Source of the DNA: an uncultured Selenomonadales bacterium
Lineage (GTDB): Bacteria > Bacillota > Negativicutes > Selenomonadales > Selenomonadaceae
DNA length: 19,794 nucleotides
Assembly: GCA_947167555.1 (NCBI GenBank)
Contig: CAMVIO010000010.1
Coordinates: 1 to 19,794, forward strand
Direction of reading: 5' to 3'
The position numbers and the translations under genes are program-made. The notes under the pieces were generated by a model, which saw nothing but the letters and a program-made list of their open reading frames with translations, searched no databases and was not told the DNA's origin. Positions 1 to 9,569 of the stretch are shown piece after piece; within the stretch, counting starts at the first letter, position 1, and each line of letters opens with the position of its first letter.

Positions 1-11
1 GCGTTTTTCGC

Positions 12-17
12 TACAAT
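12..17 (+). promoter_or_regulatory. Candidate -10 box of the first gene
   Basis: TACAAT lies 40 bases before the start codon at 58. The matching -35 box would fall before the window, so the promoter cannot be confirmed. Confidence 0.35.
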
Positions 18-57
18 AGCAAACGGAAAGAAAAAAGAAATAACGGGGGCTTTTGCA

Positions 58-762
58 ATGAAAAAGAAACATCTTTTTTTGGCGGCGTTTCTGGCCGCGA
101 ATATTATGACGGGGCAGGCAGCGTTCGCTGCGGAAGAGGACGCGGAGCCGGAAGAGATCGTTGCGGAAGCGACGGGAGAGGCGCCTGCGGATACGAACGC
201 GGCGGCGATGGGCGAAGACGTCGGCATGGCAAATCCGATGTTTGAATATCCCGATGTGCCGTCGTTGGAGCGTGCCGTCGGGTTCCCGGTCTATTATCTG
301 CCGGGCAATCTTTTGGCGCTGTATCATCCCGCTGCACATATCTATAGTATCGATCGTTATGTCAGTGATATCCGGTTCCAGAGCAAGGCGGATGACAGCA
401 GGATTACTGTCCGCACCGCGCTGATTGAGCGTATAGGTACTGATGACATCAGCGGTTATTACGGTGAGTGGACGCAGCAGCATGCGGGTGACGTCAAGCG
501 GACGCCGGTCTGGATTGCGCAGACGGCGACCGGGATGCGCGTCGTGCGCTGGTCGGCGGGGCGTTTCGCCTTCGCAATTACCATTGAGGGCGTTGACGAC
601 AATACATTTCGCAATATGCTGAAGAATTTCGTCTCAGTCGCCGATCGTTTTGCGCATAAGTATCGTAATTTCCGTCTCAACTACAAGCCGAAGACTACAG
701 CTGGACAAGCGGCAGAGACGACACAGGAAACGCCGGAGGCGAACGAAAATCCGGCAGCGTAA
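58..762 (+). CDS. Secreted protein with a DUF4367-like domain
   Basis: This 234-residue protein is exported. It starts with a Sec signal peptide (KKKH positive end, hydrophobic stretch, AFA/AE cleavage expected after residue 24). An acidic, alanine-rich linker follows to about residue 57. A compact domain from about residue 59 to 205 begins with NPMFEYPDVPSLERAVGFP and contains DISGYYG. That pattern (a residue-triplet NPM, a 'VGF' segment, then a DISGxYG motif) recalls DUF4367-type periplasmic domains; this is recalled, not searched. The tail is rich in T, E and A and looks unstructured. The ATG at 58 has a GGGGG-type ribosome binding site about 8 bases upstream. The gene is followed directly by a strong terminator, so it ends its transcript. 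Function is unknown; a cell-envelope sensor or adaptor role is only a guess. Confidence 0.85.
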   Translation: MKKKHLFLAAFLAANIMTGQAAFAAEEDAEPEEIVAEATGEAPADTNAAAMGEDVGMANPMFEYPDVPSLERAVGFPVYYLPGNLLALYHPAAHIYSIDRYVSDIRFQSKADDSRITVRTALIERIGTDDISGYYGEWTQQHAGDVKRTPVWIAQTATGMRVVRWSAGRFAFAITIEGVDDNTFRNMLKNFVSVADRFAHKYRNFRLNYKPKTTAGQAAETTQETPEANENPAA

Positions 763-777
763 AAAGAGCTAGTACAA

Positions 778-817
778 AAAGGGACTGTTGCACATTTTTG
801 CGTGCAACAGTCCCTTT
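778..817. terminator. Bidirectional terminator between the secreted protein gene and clpB
   Basis: A perfect 16-bp inverted repeat (778-793 with 802-817, arm AAAGGGACTGTTGCAC) has an 8-base loop. The plus side runs into TTTAACTTT and the minus side into TTTTTGT, so it can end both convergent transcripts. Confidence 0.85.
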
Positions 818-830
818 AACTTTGCGCTTT

Positions 831-3404
<2,574 letters not shown>

Positions 3405-3473
3405 GATGATTCCCTCCTTCATTAAATCGGCGTCCGTGTCCCACGTTCGCCGCGTTTTCTCTTTTCTGGTTCC

Positions 3474-3501
3474 ATTATACAATAAAAGGTCAAAAAGTCA
3501 A
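3474..3501 (-). promoter_or_regulatory. Sigma-A promoter of clpB
   Basis: Read on the minus strand, TTGACT (3501-3496) and TATAAT (3479-3474) are separated by 16 bases. Transcription should start near 3467, about 60 bases before the clpB start codon. Confidence 0.75.
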
Positions 3502-3524
3502 ATAGAATTTTCGACTTTTTGACC
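3488..3524. promoter_or_regulatory. Palindromic operator candidate over the clpB promoter
   Basis: GGTCAAAAAGTC (3488-3499) and its exact reverse complement (3513-3524) are separated by 13 bases. The inner arm covers the clpB -35 box and part of the spacer. Because it lies upstream of the predicted clpB transcript it should act as DNA. It contains the GGTCAAA heptad known from CtsR sites, but as an inverted repeat and not as the classical direct repeat. No CIRCE element (HrcA site) is visible. Confidence 0.5.
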
Positions 3525-3612
3525 AAATTTTTGTTTTTAGGGCACGATGCAGGAATCATGGGATTTGCGGCGAATCATTACAAGGAAATCAGAAAAGAGG
3601 AGAGGGAGACGG

Positions 3613-4461
3613 ATGCAAAAGGGAGCGATGAAACGTATGGGATATCTTGTTGCGCTGTTGGCGGCGCTGATGCTTGTCACTCTCGGGTGCGCTAGCGGCG
3701 CGGGGAGCCCAAAGGAACTCCAGGGTCATTGGGTGGATGTGAACGGCAGGACGACGCTGGATATTTCCGGGAACCAGTTCACCATCACCTGCGGCGGATG
3801 GTCGGAAACGTGCAGGTTCCGCGTGAAGACTGAAGGGGATATGACGTATCTGGTAAACCCGAATAAGGATTTGCATGATTTCGGTATGATGACTGAGATA
3901 CGCGTACGCGACGACGGCAGCCTGGAAGCGTCGGAGATGCTTTTCGACGGCGATCCGCACCGGTACCGTTTCGTGCGCGAGGACATGCTGGCGAAGGAAC
4001 TGGAGATACGGGACCTTTCCAAGGACGCGCCGAAAACGATCCAGTCAAAGGAAATCAAGGAATTTTCCCTCGTCTTCAACAACAATGGCGGCTCCTACGG
4101 GCTGCCCCTCGAATGGCAGAGCGGGTATTACAGTTGGGAGATCGAGCGGCGGGACGGAAAGTACAGAATGAGCTTCCGCATCATGGGCGACTCCTATGTC
4201 GCCATGGATTTCAACGAGGAAGTCAGCGAGGAATATGTCGCCGGACTGGCGGAGCTCCTGGAGGAGCAGGGGATCATCGAATACAATGGTTACTACAAGA
4301 AAAACAATGTCCATCGCCGCGGCTATTTTCTCTATGTGACATACGCATCCAAAGAGCGTCTGAGTATCCAGGCCGAAGGCGACGCGGCGAATACCTGCGT
4401 CTTCGACCTCGTGCCGCTGCTGGAATACGCCGCAAAGCAGCCCCTGCCCGATAGACGTTGA
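3613..4461 (+). CDS. Orphan lipoprotein
   Basis: This 282-residue protein is a predicted lipoprotein of no family I recognise. The N-terminus has basic residues, a hydrophobic stretch and a lipobox-like end VTLGC, with the lipidated Cys at residue 26. A first domain (about 30-130) begins with LQGHWVDVNGRTTLDI and looks like a small beta-barrel of the 'lipocalin-like, how much signal' sort: GHW, then alternating polar and hydrophobic strands. A second domain (about 145-275) contains a repeated beta pattern and a FNEEVSEEYVAGLAELLEEQ helix. The frame is open from 3547, but the ATG at 3613 has GAGGAGAGGGAG just upstream and gives the only sensible signal peptide. It is divergent from clpB and stops before a strong terminator, so it is probably a single-gene unit. 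Confidence 0.85.
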   Translation: MQKGAMKRMGYLVALLAALMLVTLGCASGAGSPKELQGHWVDVNGRTTLDISGNQFTITCGGWSETCRFRVKTEGDMTYLVNPNKDLHDFGMMTEIRVRDDGSLEASEMLFDGDPHRYRFVREDMLAKELEIRDLSKDAPKTIQSKEIKEFSLVFNNNGGSYGLPLEWQSGYYSWEIERRDGKYRMSFRIMGDSYVAMDFNEEVSEEYVAGLAELLEEQGIIEYNGYYKKNNVHRRGYFLYVTYASKERLSIQAEGDAANTCVFDLVPLLEYAAKQPLPDRR

Positions 4462-4498
4462 TACTGCTCTCGAATTGAATGATTCAAATAATAAACTG

Positions 4499-4531
4499 AA
4501 GCCCAGAGGTATTTGTTGCCTCTGGGCTTTT
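4499..4531. terminator. Rho-independent terminator
   Basis: AAGCCCAGAGG (4499-4509) pairs with CCTCTGGGCTT (4519-4529) around a 9-base loop and runs into a T tract on the plus strand. It ends the orphan lipoprotein gene. It may also end the convergent histidine-rich gene, although the T tract on the minus strand is poorer. Confidence 0.85.
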
Positions 4532-4559
4532 TGTTGAAGCTGATGTTTGTTGTTTTTAT

Positions 4560-5132
4560 CTATTGCCGTTCCACGAGCCAGACGCCGCCTTTTGCGTCCT
4601 TGTAAACGAAGAGGCCGTCCTCGCGCAGGGAGAGGCTGCCGCCCGCGATGTTGCCCGTGCCCGTCTCCGCGTCGAACTGGATGGGGTACTGCTTGCCGGT
4701 GGGGTCGACGAGATGCAGGGACTCGTCCTCTTTCTGCACGACGTTCAGGGGAATCGTAGTCCCTTTTGGCGCCACAGCGTCGTTCAGGGCGCGGGCGTAA
4801 TAAGCGCCCACCAGGGAAGCGTGTCTCCTGCGCTCATGGCGATGGTGCCCGCTGTCTGGTCGCTGATGATGATTCCCATCTTTCGGTGGAGGACGATGGC
4901 CGTTTTGTCCGTCTCTGTGACGGTTGCCGTGGTGCGCATCGTCTCTCGGGGGCGGGCGATGGCCGTGATGGTCCTCATGCCGATCTTCGTGCGGAGGGCG
5001 AGGATGAGGATGGGGGTGATGGTGGGCGTAATCGTCGCAGCCGGCGGTTAAGCCGCACACGGCGAAAAGGGCGACGGCTCCGGCGAGCTTCTTATGCCCC
5101 CTCAGCGCAAATAAATTCTTTTTCCCTGTCAT
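4560..5132 (-). CDS. Histidine-rich lipoprotein, probable metal binder
   Basis: The 190-residue product has a lipoprotein signal ending LTAGC, with the lipidated Cys at residue 32. Residues 36-107 form a low-complexity region with 20 histidines among Pro, Arg, Asp and Gly, including HHHPHPHP and two copies of GHRPPP(R/K)D. The C-terminal 85 residues form an ordinary-looking compact domain (AYYARALNDAVAPKGTTIPL, then beta-strand-like segments). The family is not recognised. Histidine clusters of this kind bind Zn, Ni, Cu or Co in other proteins, so surface or periplasmic metal storage or capture is a reasonable inference. The ATG at 5132 has AAAGGGG about 10 bases upstream. A TATGAT that could be a -10 box sits at 5165-5160 on the minus strand, but no clear -35 box goes with it. 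Confidence 0.85.
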   Translation of the reverse strand: MTGKKNLFALRGHKKLAGAVALFAVCGLTAGCDDYAHHHPHPHPRPPHEDRHEDHHGHRPPPRDDAHHGNRHRDGQNGHRPPPKDGNHHQRPDSGHHRHERRRHASLVGAYYARALNDAVAPKGTTIPLNVVQKEDESLHLVDPTGKQYPIQFDAETGTGNIAGGSLSLREDGLFVYKDAKGGVWLVERQ

Positions 5133-5244
5133 CTGAATCAGCCCCTTTCTTTTGGCTGTATCATATCGCAGGAAGATTGGAAGACGCTGAGCGCAAGATT
5201 AAAATAACATAAAAGAAACGGGAATGATTTGCATGGAAAAGAAT

Positions 5245-5264
5245 ATTTTGCCTGTTGGCAAAAT
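5245..5264. repeat. 8-bp palindrome over the yifB -35 box
   Basis: ATTTTGCC (5245-5252) and GGCAAAAT (5257-5264) form a perfect inverted repeat with a 4-base centre TGTT. It covers the -35 box of the yifB promoter, so it could be a repressor site. No known consensus was recognised. Confidence 0.45.
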
Positions 5265-5284
5265 TTGAACAATTGCGTTATAAT
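5255..5284 (+). promoter_or_regulatory. Promoter of the yifB-aroE-pilus operon
   Basis: TTGGCA (5255-5260) and TATAAT (5279-5284) are separated by 18 bases. The predicted start is near 5291, giving a short leader before the TTG start codon at 5318. This is the only clear promoter seen before the 9-kb operon. Confidence 0.65.
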
Positions 5285-5317
5285 AACAGCAGTTTGTGAT
5301 TGGAAGGGGGCGGCGCA

Positions 5318-6850
5318 TTGTTCGCGAAATCGCAGGGGGCGACCACGTTGGGCGTGGACGGTGTGATCATCGACGTGGAGGTGGATTCCGCCAACGGGTT
5401 GCCGGGCTTTGAAATCGTGGGGCTGCCGGACGCTTCCGTGAAGGAAGCGAAAGAACGTGTCCGCACCGCCATCAAGAACTCCGGGCTGAAGCTGAGACCG
5501 GAAAAGGTGACGGTCAATCTGGCGCCCGCCAATCTGCGAAAGGATAATCCGGGACTTGATCTTCCAATCGCGTTGGGGCTTTTGGCGTCCTATGCACTGA
5601 TTCCGCAGAATGCGCTGGAAAATCGTCTGTTTGCCGCCGAGCTTTCTTTGGAAGGGGAGCTTCGCGGCGTGAATGGGATCCTGCCGATGGCGGTGAAGGC
5701 GAAGGAAGTCGGCATCAGGGAAATCTTCACTTCACGGCACAACGCCAACGAGGCGCTGTTGGTCGACGGCCTGACGGTATACGCCGTTGACAGCTTGCGG
5801 GAATTGGTTGATTTCTTTCTGGGAAACGGGGAGCTTGTTCCCGTACAGGCGAATGGGGAAACGATGGACGAGTCGCCCCTTTTCGCCGACGATTTTGCCG
5901 ACGTACAGGGGCAGTTCCTGGCGAAACGCGCTTTGGAGATTGCCGCCGCCGGAGGCCATAATGTGCTGATGAGCGGTTCGCCCGGTTCGGGAAAGACGAT
6001 GCTGGCGCGCCGCATAAATTCGATTTTACCGGACCTCACGCAGCAGGAAGCGCTGGAGGTCACAAAAATATACAGTATCGCGGGATTGCTCCCGTCCGGC
6101 GGCGGACTGATACGAAAGCGTCCGTTCCGTAGCCCACATCACACCACATCTACGACGGCATTGATTGGAGGCGGCACGTTCCCGCGCCCCGGCGAGGTCA
6201 CGTTGGCGCAGCATGGGGTGTTATTTTTGGACGAATTGCCGGAATTCAGCAAGACGACGCTGGAGGTTTTGCGTCAGCCGCTGGAGGACAGGCAGGTGAC
6301 GATTTCCCGCGTGAACGCCACACTGACGTTCCCGGCGGATTTCATTCTTGTGGCCGCGATGAATCCTTGCCCCTGCGGCAATCGGTTCTCCGAGGACATC
6401 AGCCATGTCTGCACATGTACGCCTACGGAGATTAAAAGATATACGAGGAAGATTTCAGGTCCTCTCCTGGACCGGATCGACATCCATATCCGGGTGGCGC
6501 AGGTGGCATATAAGGACCTCAGTTCCCGGCAGAAGGCCGAGAGCTCCGCGTCGATCCGGGAACGGGTGTCCGCCGCGAGAAAACGCCAAATGGAGCGTCT
6601 GCAGCCCTTCGGCATTTTCACCAATTCCCAGATGAATCACGCGATGTTGAAGGAGCAGTGCCCGCTGGACAACGCGGCGCAAAATCTGTTGGAAATGGCG
6701 TTCAGGAAAATGAGCCTTTCGGCGCGCTCCTATGACCGTATCATTAAGGTGGCGCGGACTATCGCCGATCTGGACGGCGCGGAGAATATAGACGCGAAGC
6801 ATATCGGCGAAGCGGTGCAGCTGCGGAATGATTTAGGAATCACTGAATAA
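5318..6850 (+). CDS. YifB/ComM family AAA+ ATPase (Mg-chelatase-like)
   Basis: ComM, the best-studied member, is a hexameric helicase that helps branch migration during natural transformation; many other members are uncharacterised. The 510-residue product has the usual family length. An N-terminal ChlI/Lon-like S5 domain (about 1-170) contains DVEVDSANGLPGFEIVGLPD and LAPANLRKDNPGLDLPIALG. The AAA+ domain has Walker A GSPGSGKT (220-227), Walker B VLFLDE (301-306) and the Cys-rich insert NPCPCG followed by CTC (Cys 351, 353, 365, 367). A C-terminal Mg-chelatase domain ends it. The frame is open from a TTG at 5300, but that codon overlaps the ribosome binding site GGAAGGGGG. Starting at the TTG at 5318 gives the family-typical MFAK N-terminus. 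The gene heads the operon with aroE and the pilus genes. Confidence 0.95.
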   Translation: MFAKSQGATTLGVDGVIIDVEVDSANGLPGFEIVGLPDASVKEAKERVRTAIKNSGLKLRPEKVTVNLAPANLRKDNPGLDLPIALGLLASYALIPQNALENRLFAAELSLEGELRGVNGILPMAVKAKEVGIREIFTSRHNANEALLVDGLTVYAVDSLRELVDFFLGNGELVPVQANGETMDESPLFADDFADVQGQFLAKRALEIAAAGGHNVLMSGSPGSGKTMLARRINSILPDLTQQEALEVTKIYSIAGLLPSGGGLIRKRPFRSPHHTTSTTALIGGGTFPRPGEVTLAQHGVLFLDELPEFSKTTLEVLRQPLEDRQVTISRVNATLTFPADFILVAAMNPCPCGNRFSEDISHVCTCTPTEIKRYTRKISGPLLDRIDIHIRVAQVAYKDLSSRQKAESSASIRERVSAARKRQMERLQPFGIFTNSQMNHAMLKEQCPLDNAAQNLLEMAFRKMSLSARSYDRIIKVARTIADLDGAENIDAKHIGEAVQLRNDLGITE

Positions 6851-6868
6851 GGGTAAGGAGAGTTTTTT

Positions 6869-7741
6869 ATGATTGGCGTTTCCGGCACGACGAAGAATCT
6901 CGGCGTCATCGGCTGGCCGATTGCCCATTCGCTTTCGCCTGCGATGCAGGCGGCAGCCATCCGCGCGGCGGGGCTGGACTACGCGTATATCGCGATGCCC
7001 GTGCGTCCGGAGACGCTTCCGGCTGCGGTGGAAGGGCTCCGCAGCCTCGGCTTTCGGGGCTTCAATGTGACGATTCCGCACAAGTCCGCCGTCATGGCGT
7101 TGCTCGACGAGGTGGACGAGGACGCGCGGCGGATCGGCGCGGTCAATACCGTCGTCAATGAAAACGGGCGGCTCTTGGGGCACAATACCGACGTGACCGG
7201 ATTTTTGCGCGGCCTTTCGCGTCAGGGCGTGACTGTGAAGGGGAAACGGGCGGTCGTTCTCGGCGCGGGCGGTGCGGCGCGGGCGGTGCTTTGGGGATTG
7301 ATCCGTGAAGGCGCGGCCGGTATTGTCGTTGGCGTGCGAAACGCGGCAAAAGCACGGGAAGCGCTGACGGATTTTGCGGCGGATGTTGAAATCCTTTCGT
7401 GGGACGGCGACGCTTTTGCGGGAGCGCTGGCGTCGTCGGATATTCTCGTGAACACGACGCCCCTCGGCATGACGCCGAAAACGGGGGAAATGCCGCCGGT
7501 GGACTGGAACCGCGTTCAAAAGGAAATTTTTGTTTACGATATCATTTACACGCCGGGCTGTACGCGATTCCTGCGCGAGGCAAAGGCGCAAGGCCACCGC
7601 GTGACGAACGGTGTGGCGATGCTGGTCGGGCAGGGCGCGGAAGCCCTGTCGCTCTGGACGGGCGTTCAGCCGGACGAGAGCGTGATGGAACAGGCGCTTT
7701 TGGCGGCGCTGTCGGAAAAGGAAAATGGAGGTCGCGCATGA
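6869..7741 (+). CDS. aroE: Shikimate dehydrogenase (NADP)
   Basis: AroE reduces 3-dehydroshikimate to shikimate with NADPH in aromatic amino acid synthesis, in the cytoplasm. The 290-residue product carries every key motif: the shikimate-binding SLSP near residue 21, NVTIPHK with catalytic Lys72, VNT (Asn93), GHNTD with Asp108, the nucleotide-binding loop GAGGAARAV near residue 130, VNTTPLGM, and the C-terminal YTP...GVAMLVGQGAE. AAGGAG lies about 8 bases before the ATG, and the start is 18 bases after the yifB stop codon. A housekeeping enzyme placed between a ComM-like gene and pilus genes appears to be simple co-transcription. The stop overlaps the next start in an ATGA, suggesting translational coupling. 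Confidence 0.96.
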   Translation: MIGVSGTTKNLGVIGWPIAHSLSPAMQAAAIRAAGLDYAYIAMPVRPETLPAAVEGLRSLGFRGFNVTIPHKSAVMALLDEVDEDARRIGAVNTVVNENGRLLGHNTDVTGFLRGLSRQGVTVKGKRAVVLGAGGAARAVLWGLIREGAAGIVVGVRNAAKAREALTDFAADVEILSWDGDAFAGALASSDILVNTTPLGMTPKTGEMPPVDWNRVQKEIFVYDIIYTPGCTRFLREAKAQGHRVTNGVAMLVGQGAEALSLWTGVQPDESVMEQALLAALSEKENGGRA

Positions 7742-8310
7742 GGAAGGATGCGGCAGCTTTGGAAAAGGAACTCTCCATCGAGCGGCAGCGGAACGCCAGT
7801 CTGGAAAATGAGCATAAGCATTTGCAGGCCCGATACGACGTACTGAAGGAGGAATACGACAAGCTCCAGCAGTATGTCGCGGATCATGCCCAGCCTCCGA
7901 GGGTCGAGTACGAGGGAGAACAGTTCATCGAGCCAGGGGAGGAAAAGGATTTTTATACCGGCGAGCGGAAAGAAATCGTACTTTCGGTTTTGAATGACAC
8001 AGTAGCTTCCCTGAAACGGGGAAGCCGGAGGCGGGACGTCGTGGAGTCCGTGCTGGCGGCGAACGGCAACGGGGACGTGCAAAAGAAAAGGGAAAAGGAA
8101 CTGAAGGCCATCCTGCGCGGCTATGTGACGATGGACGCCTCCGTCAGGAACCGTCTGCAAAAATTCGGGTTTATTATCAACGGCGCGGGCAAGCATTATG
8201 AACTGGTCTATTACGGCGACAATCGCTACGCTTATACATTTTCGAAGACGTCCGGCGACGCCCGTGCGGGCGTGAACGCGGCGGCGTCTATCGCGACATT
8301 GGTGCTCTGA
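7738..8310 (+). CDS. Coiled-coil protein with a possible HicA-like C-terminal domain
   Basis: I do not recognise this 190-residue cytoplasmic protein. Residues 4-50 form a coiled coil with heptad-like charge (ALEKELSIERQRNASLENE). A linker (51-75) has EFIEPGEEKDFYTGE-like character with acidic residues. The C-terminal part (76-190) has helices followed by NRLQKFGFIINGAGKHYELVYYG and FSKTSGDARAGVNAAASI. The 'GF...GKH..L' arrangement followed by a short helix resembles the dsRBD-like fold of HicA toxins and relatives, but this is a weak, unaided impression. The ATG at 7738 has GGAGG 6-8 bases upstream and overlaps the aroE stop; its own stop overlaps the gspE-type start at 8310. That tight coupling suggests a role connected to the pilus operon. 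Confidence 0.85.
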   Translation: MRKDAAALEKELSIERQRNASLENEHKHLQARYDVLKEEYDKLQQYVADHAQPPRVEYEGEQFIEPGEEKDFYTGERKEIVLSVLNDTVASLKRGSRRRDVVESVLAANGNGDVQKKREKELKAILRGYVTMDASVRNRLQKFGFIINGAGKHYELVYYGDNRYAYTFSKTSGDARAGVNAAASIATLVL

Positions 8311-9569
8311 TGGAAAGGATTGAGAAAAAAGACGTCGCTGCTCTGGCGGAACAGGCGGTGCGCGGTTTGCCGCAGAACGGGCGCGGCATGGAGGCAGCGC
8401 TCCCATCGGTGAAAGCGGCGCCGGTGGTAGCGCTGGCGGACAAGATCATTCACGAAGCCATTTTGCAGAACGCCAGCGATATCCATATCGAGCCGATGAA
8501 GGACCGATTGCGCGTCCGATACCGGATTGACGGCGTGCTCCGCGATATGTACGGCGGGTTGCCGCTCCGGCTGAAAGACGTTTTGATTTCGCGGCTCAAG
8601 ATCATGGCGAAGCTGGACACGACGGAGCGGCGATTGCCCCAGGACGGGCGCATTGCCTTCGGGGAAGGGGAAAACGCAGTCGATATTCGCGTCTCGACGA
8701 TGCCGGTGCTTTTAGGCGAGACGGCGGTGCTCAGGCTCTTGAGCGGAGCGAGAAGGCTTCTGCAGTTGGACGAACTCGGATTCTCGCCGAAAAATCGCCG
8801 GTTGTTTGAAGAATGGATGTATCGTCCGTCAGGGCTGTTGCTTAACGTAGGCCCCGTGAATTCGGGAAAAACCACGACTTTGTACGCCGCGCTGAATGAG
8901 TTGAATTCGGCTGAGAAAAACATTGTGACGATCGAGGACCCCGTCGAGTATTTCTTGCCCGGCGTCAATCAGATTCAAGTGAATACCGAGACGAAAATGA
9001 CCTTTGCTCGGGGCGTGCGTTCGCTGATGCGGCAGGATTTCGACGTCGGCATGGTCGGGGAGATTCGCGACGAGGAAACGGCGGAGATCGCGGTTCGCGC
9101 GGCGATGACGGGACGGCTGCTGTTCTCGACACTGCATACGGGAAGCGCGACGGGTGCGATTTTCCGTATGCTCGATATGGGCGTGAAGCCGTATCTTTTG
9201 GCGGCGTCCTTGCTCGGCATTATGGCGCAGCGTCTGGTGCGGCGCCTTTGCCCCACGTGCAGGGAGGAATATGACGCGGAGGAGGAAGCGCGGTTTCTCG
9301 CGGCGCACGGATACGAAAAACGGCGTTTCTTCCGGGCGCGAGGCTGCGAAGCGTGTCATGGCAGCGGCTATCAGGGGCGTATGGCGATCCACGAGCTCCT
9401 TCCGGTGGATGGCTCGATCCAGCGCGCAATAACGAAGGGGAGCGACGATATGGACGCGCTTGCGAAACAGGCGGGTATGGTTTCGCTGGCTGAGGACGGA
9501 ATCCAAAAAGCGGCGGCGGGGCAAACGTCCCTCGCTGAGGTCAGGAGAGTAGTTTATGGAGGGCTTTGA
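8310..9569 (+). CDS. GspE/PilB-type pilus assembly ATPase (short form)
   Basis: Hexameric secretion ATPases of this family power pilin or pseudopilin polymerisation from the cytoplasmic side. The 419-residue product has the SDIHIEP motif (residues 56-62), Walker A GPVNSGKTTT (181-190), the Asp box TIEDPVEY, a Walker B region RQDFDVGMVGEIRD (241-254), the His box FSTLHTGSA, and four zinc-binding cysteines (C314, C317, C346, C349). Two features differ from the usual PilB/GspE: VN replaces TG in Walker A, and the normal RQDPD becomes RQDFD with G inside Walker B. It also lacks the N-terminal MshEN domain (usual length about 550). The essential K187, E251 and the arginines appear intact, so it is probably active. 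It overlaps the next gene by 14 bases. Confidence 0.93.
   Translation: MERIEKKDVAALAEQAVRGLPQNGRGMEAALPSVKAAPVVALADKIIHEAILQNASDIHIEPMKDRLRVRYRIDGVLRDMYGGLPLRLKDVLISRLKIMAKLDTTERRLPQDGRIAFGEGENAVDIRVSTMPVLLGETAVLRLLSGARRLLQLDELGFSPKNRRLFEEWMYRPSGLLLNVGPVNSGKTTTLYAALNELNSAEKNIVTIEDPVEYFLPGVNQIQVNTETKMTFARGVRSLMRQDFDVGMVGEIRDEETAEIAVRAAMTGRLLFSTLHTGSATGAIFRMLDMGVKPYLLAASLLGIMAQRLVRRLCPTCREEYDAEEEARFLAAHGYEKRRFFRARGCEACHGSGYQGRMAIHELLPVDGSIQRAITKGSDDMDALAKQAGMVSLAEDGIQKAAAGQTSLAEVRRVVYGGL

Noticed and set aside
3488..3524. Classical CtsR direct-repeat operator.
   Set aside because: The two GTCAAA units are offset by 8 bases, not by the 10 needed for the GGTCAAA-N3-GGTCAAA consensus, so only an unusual inverted site is claimed.
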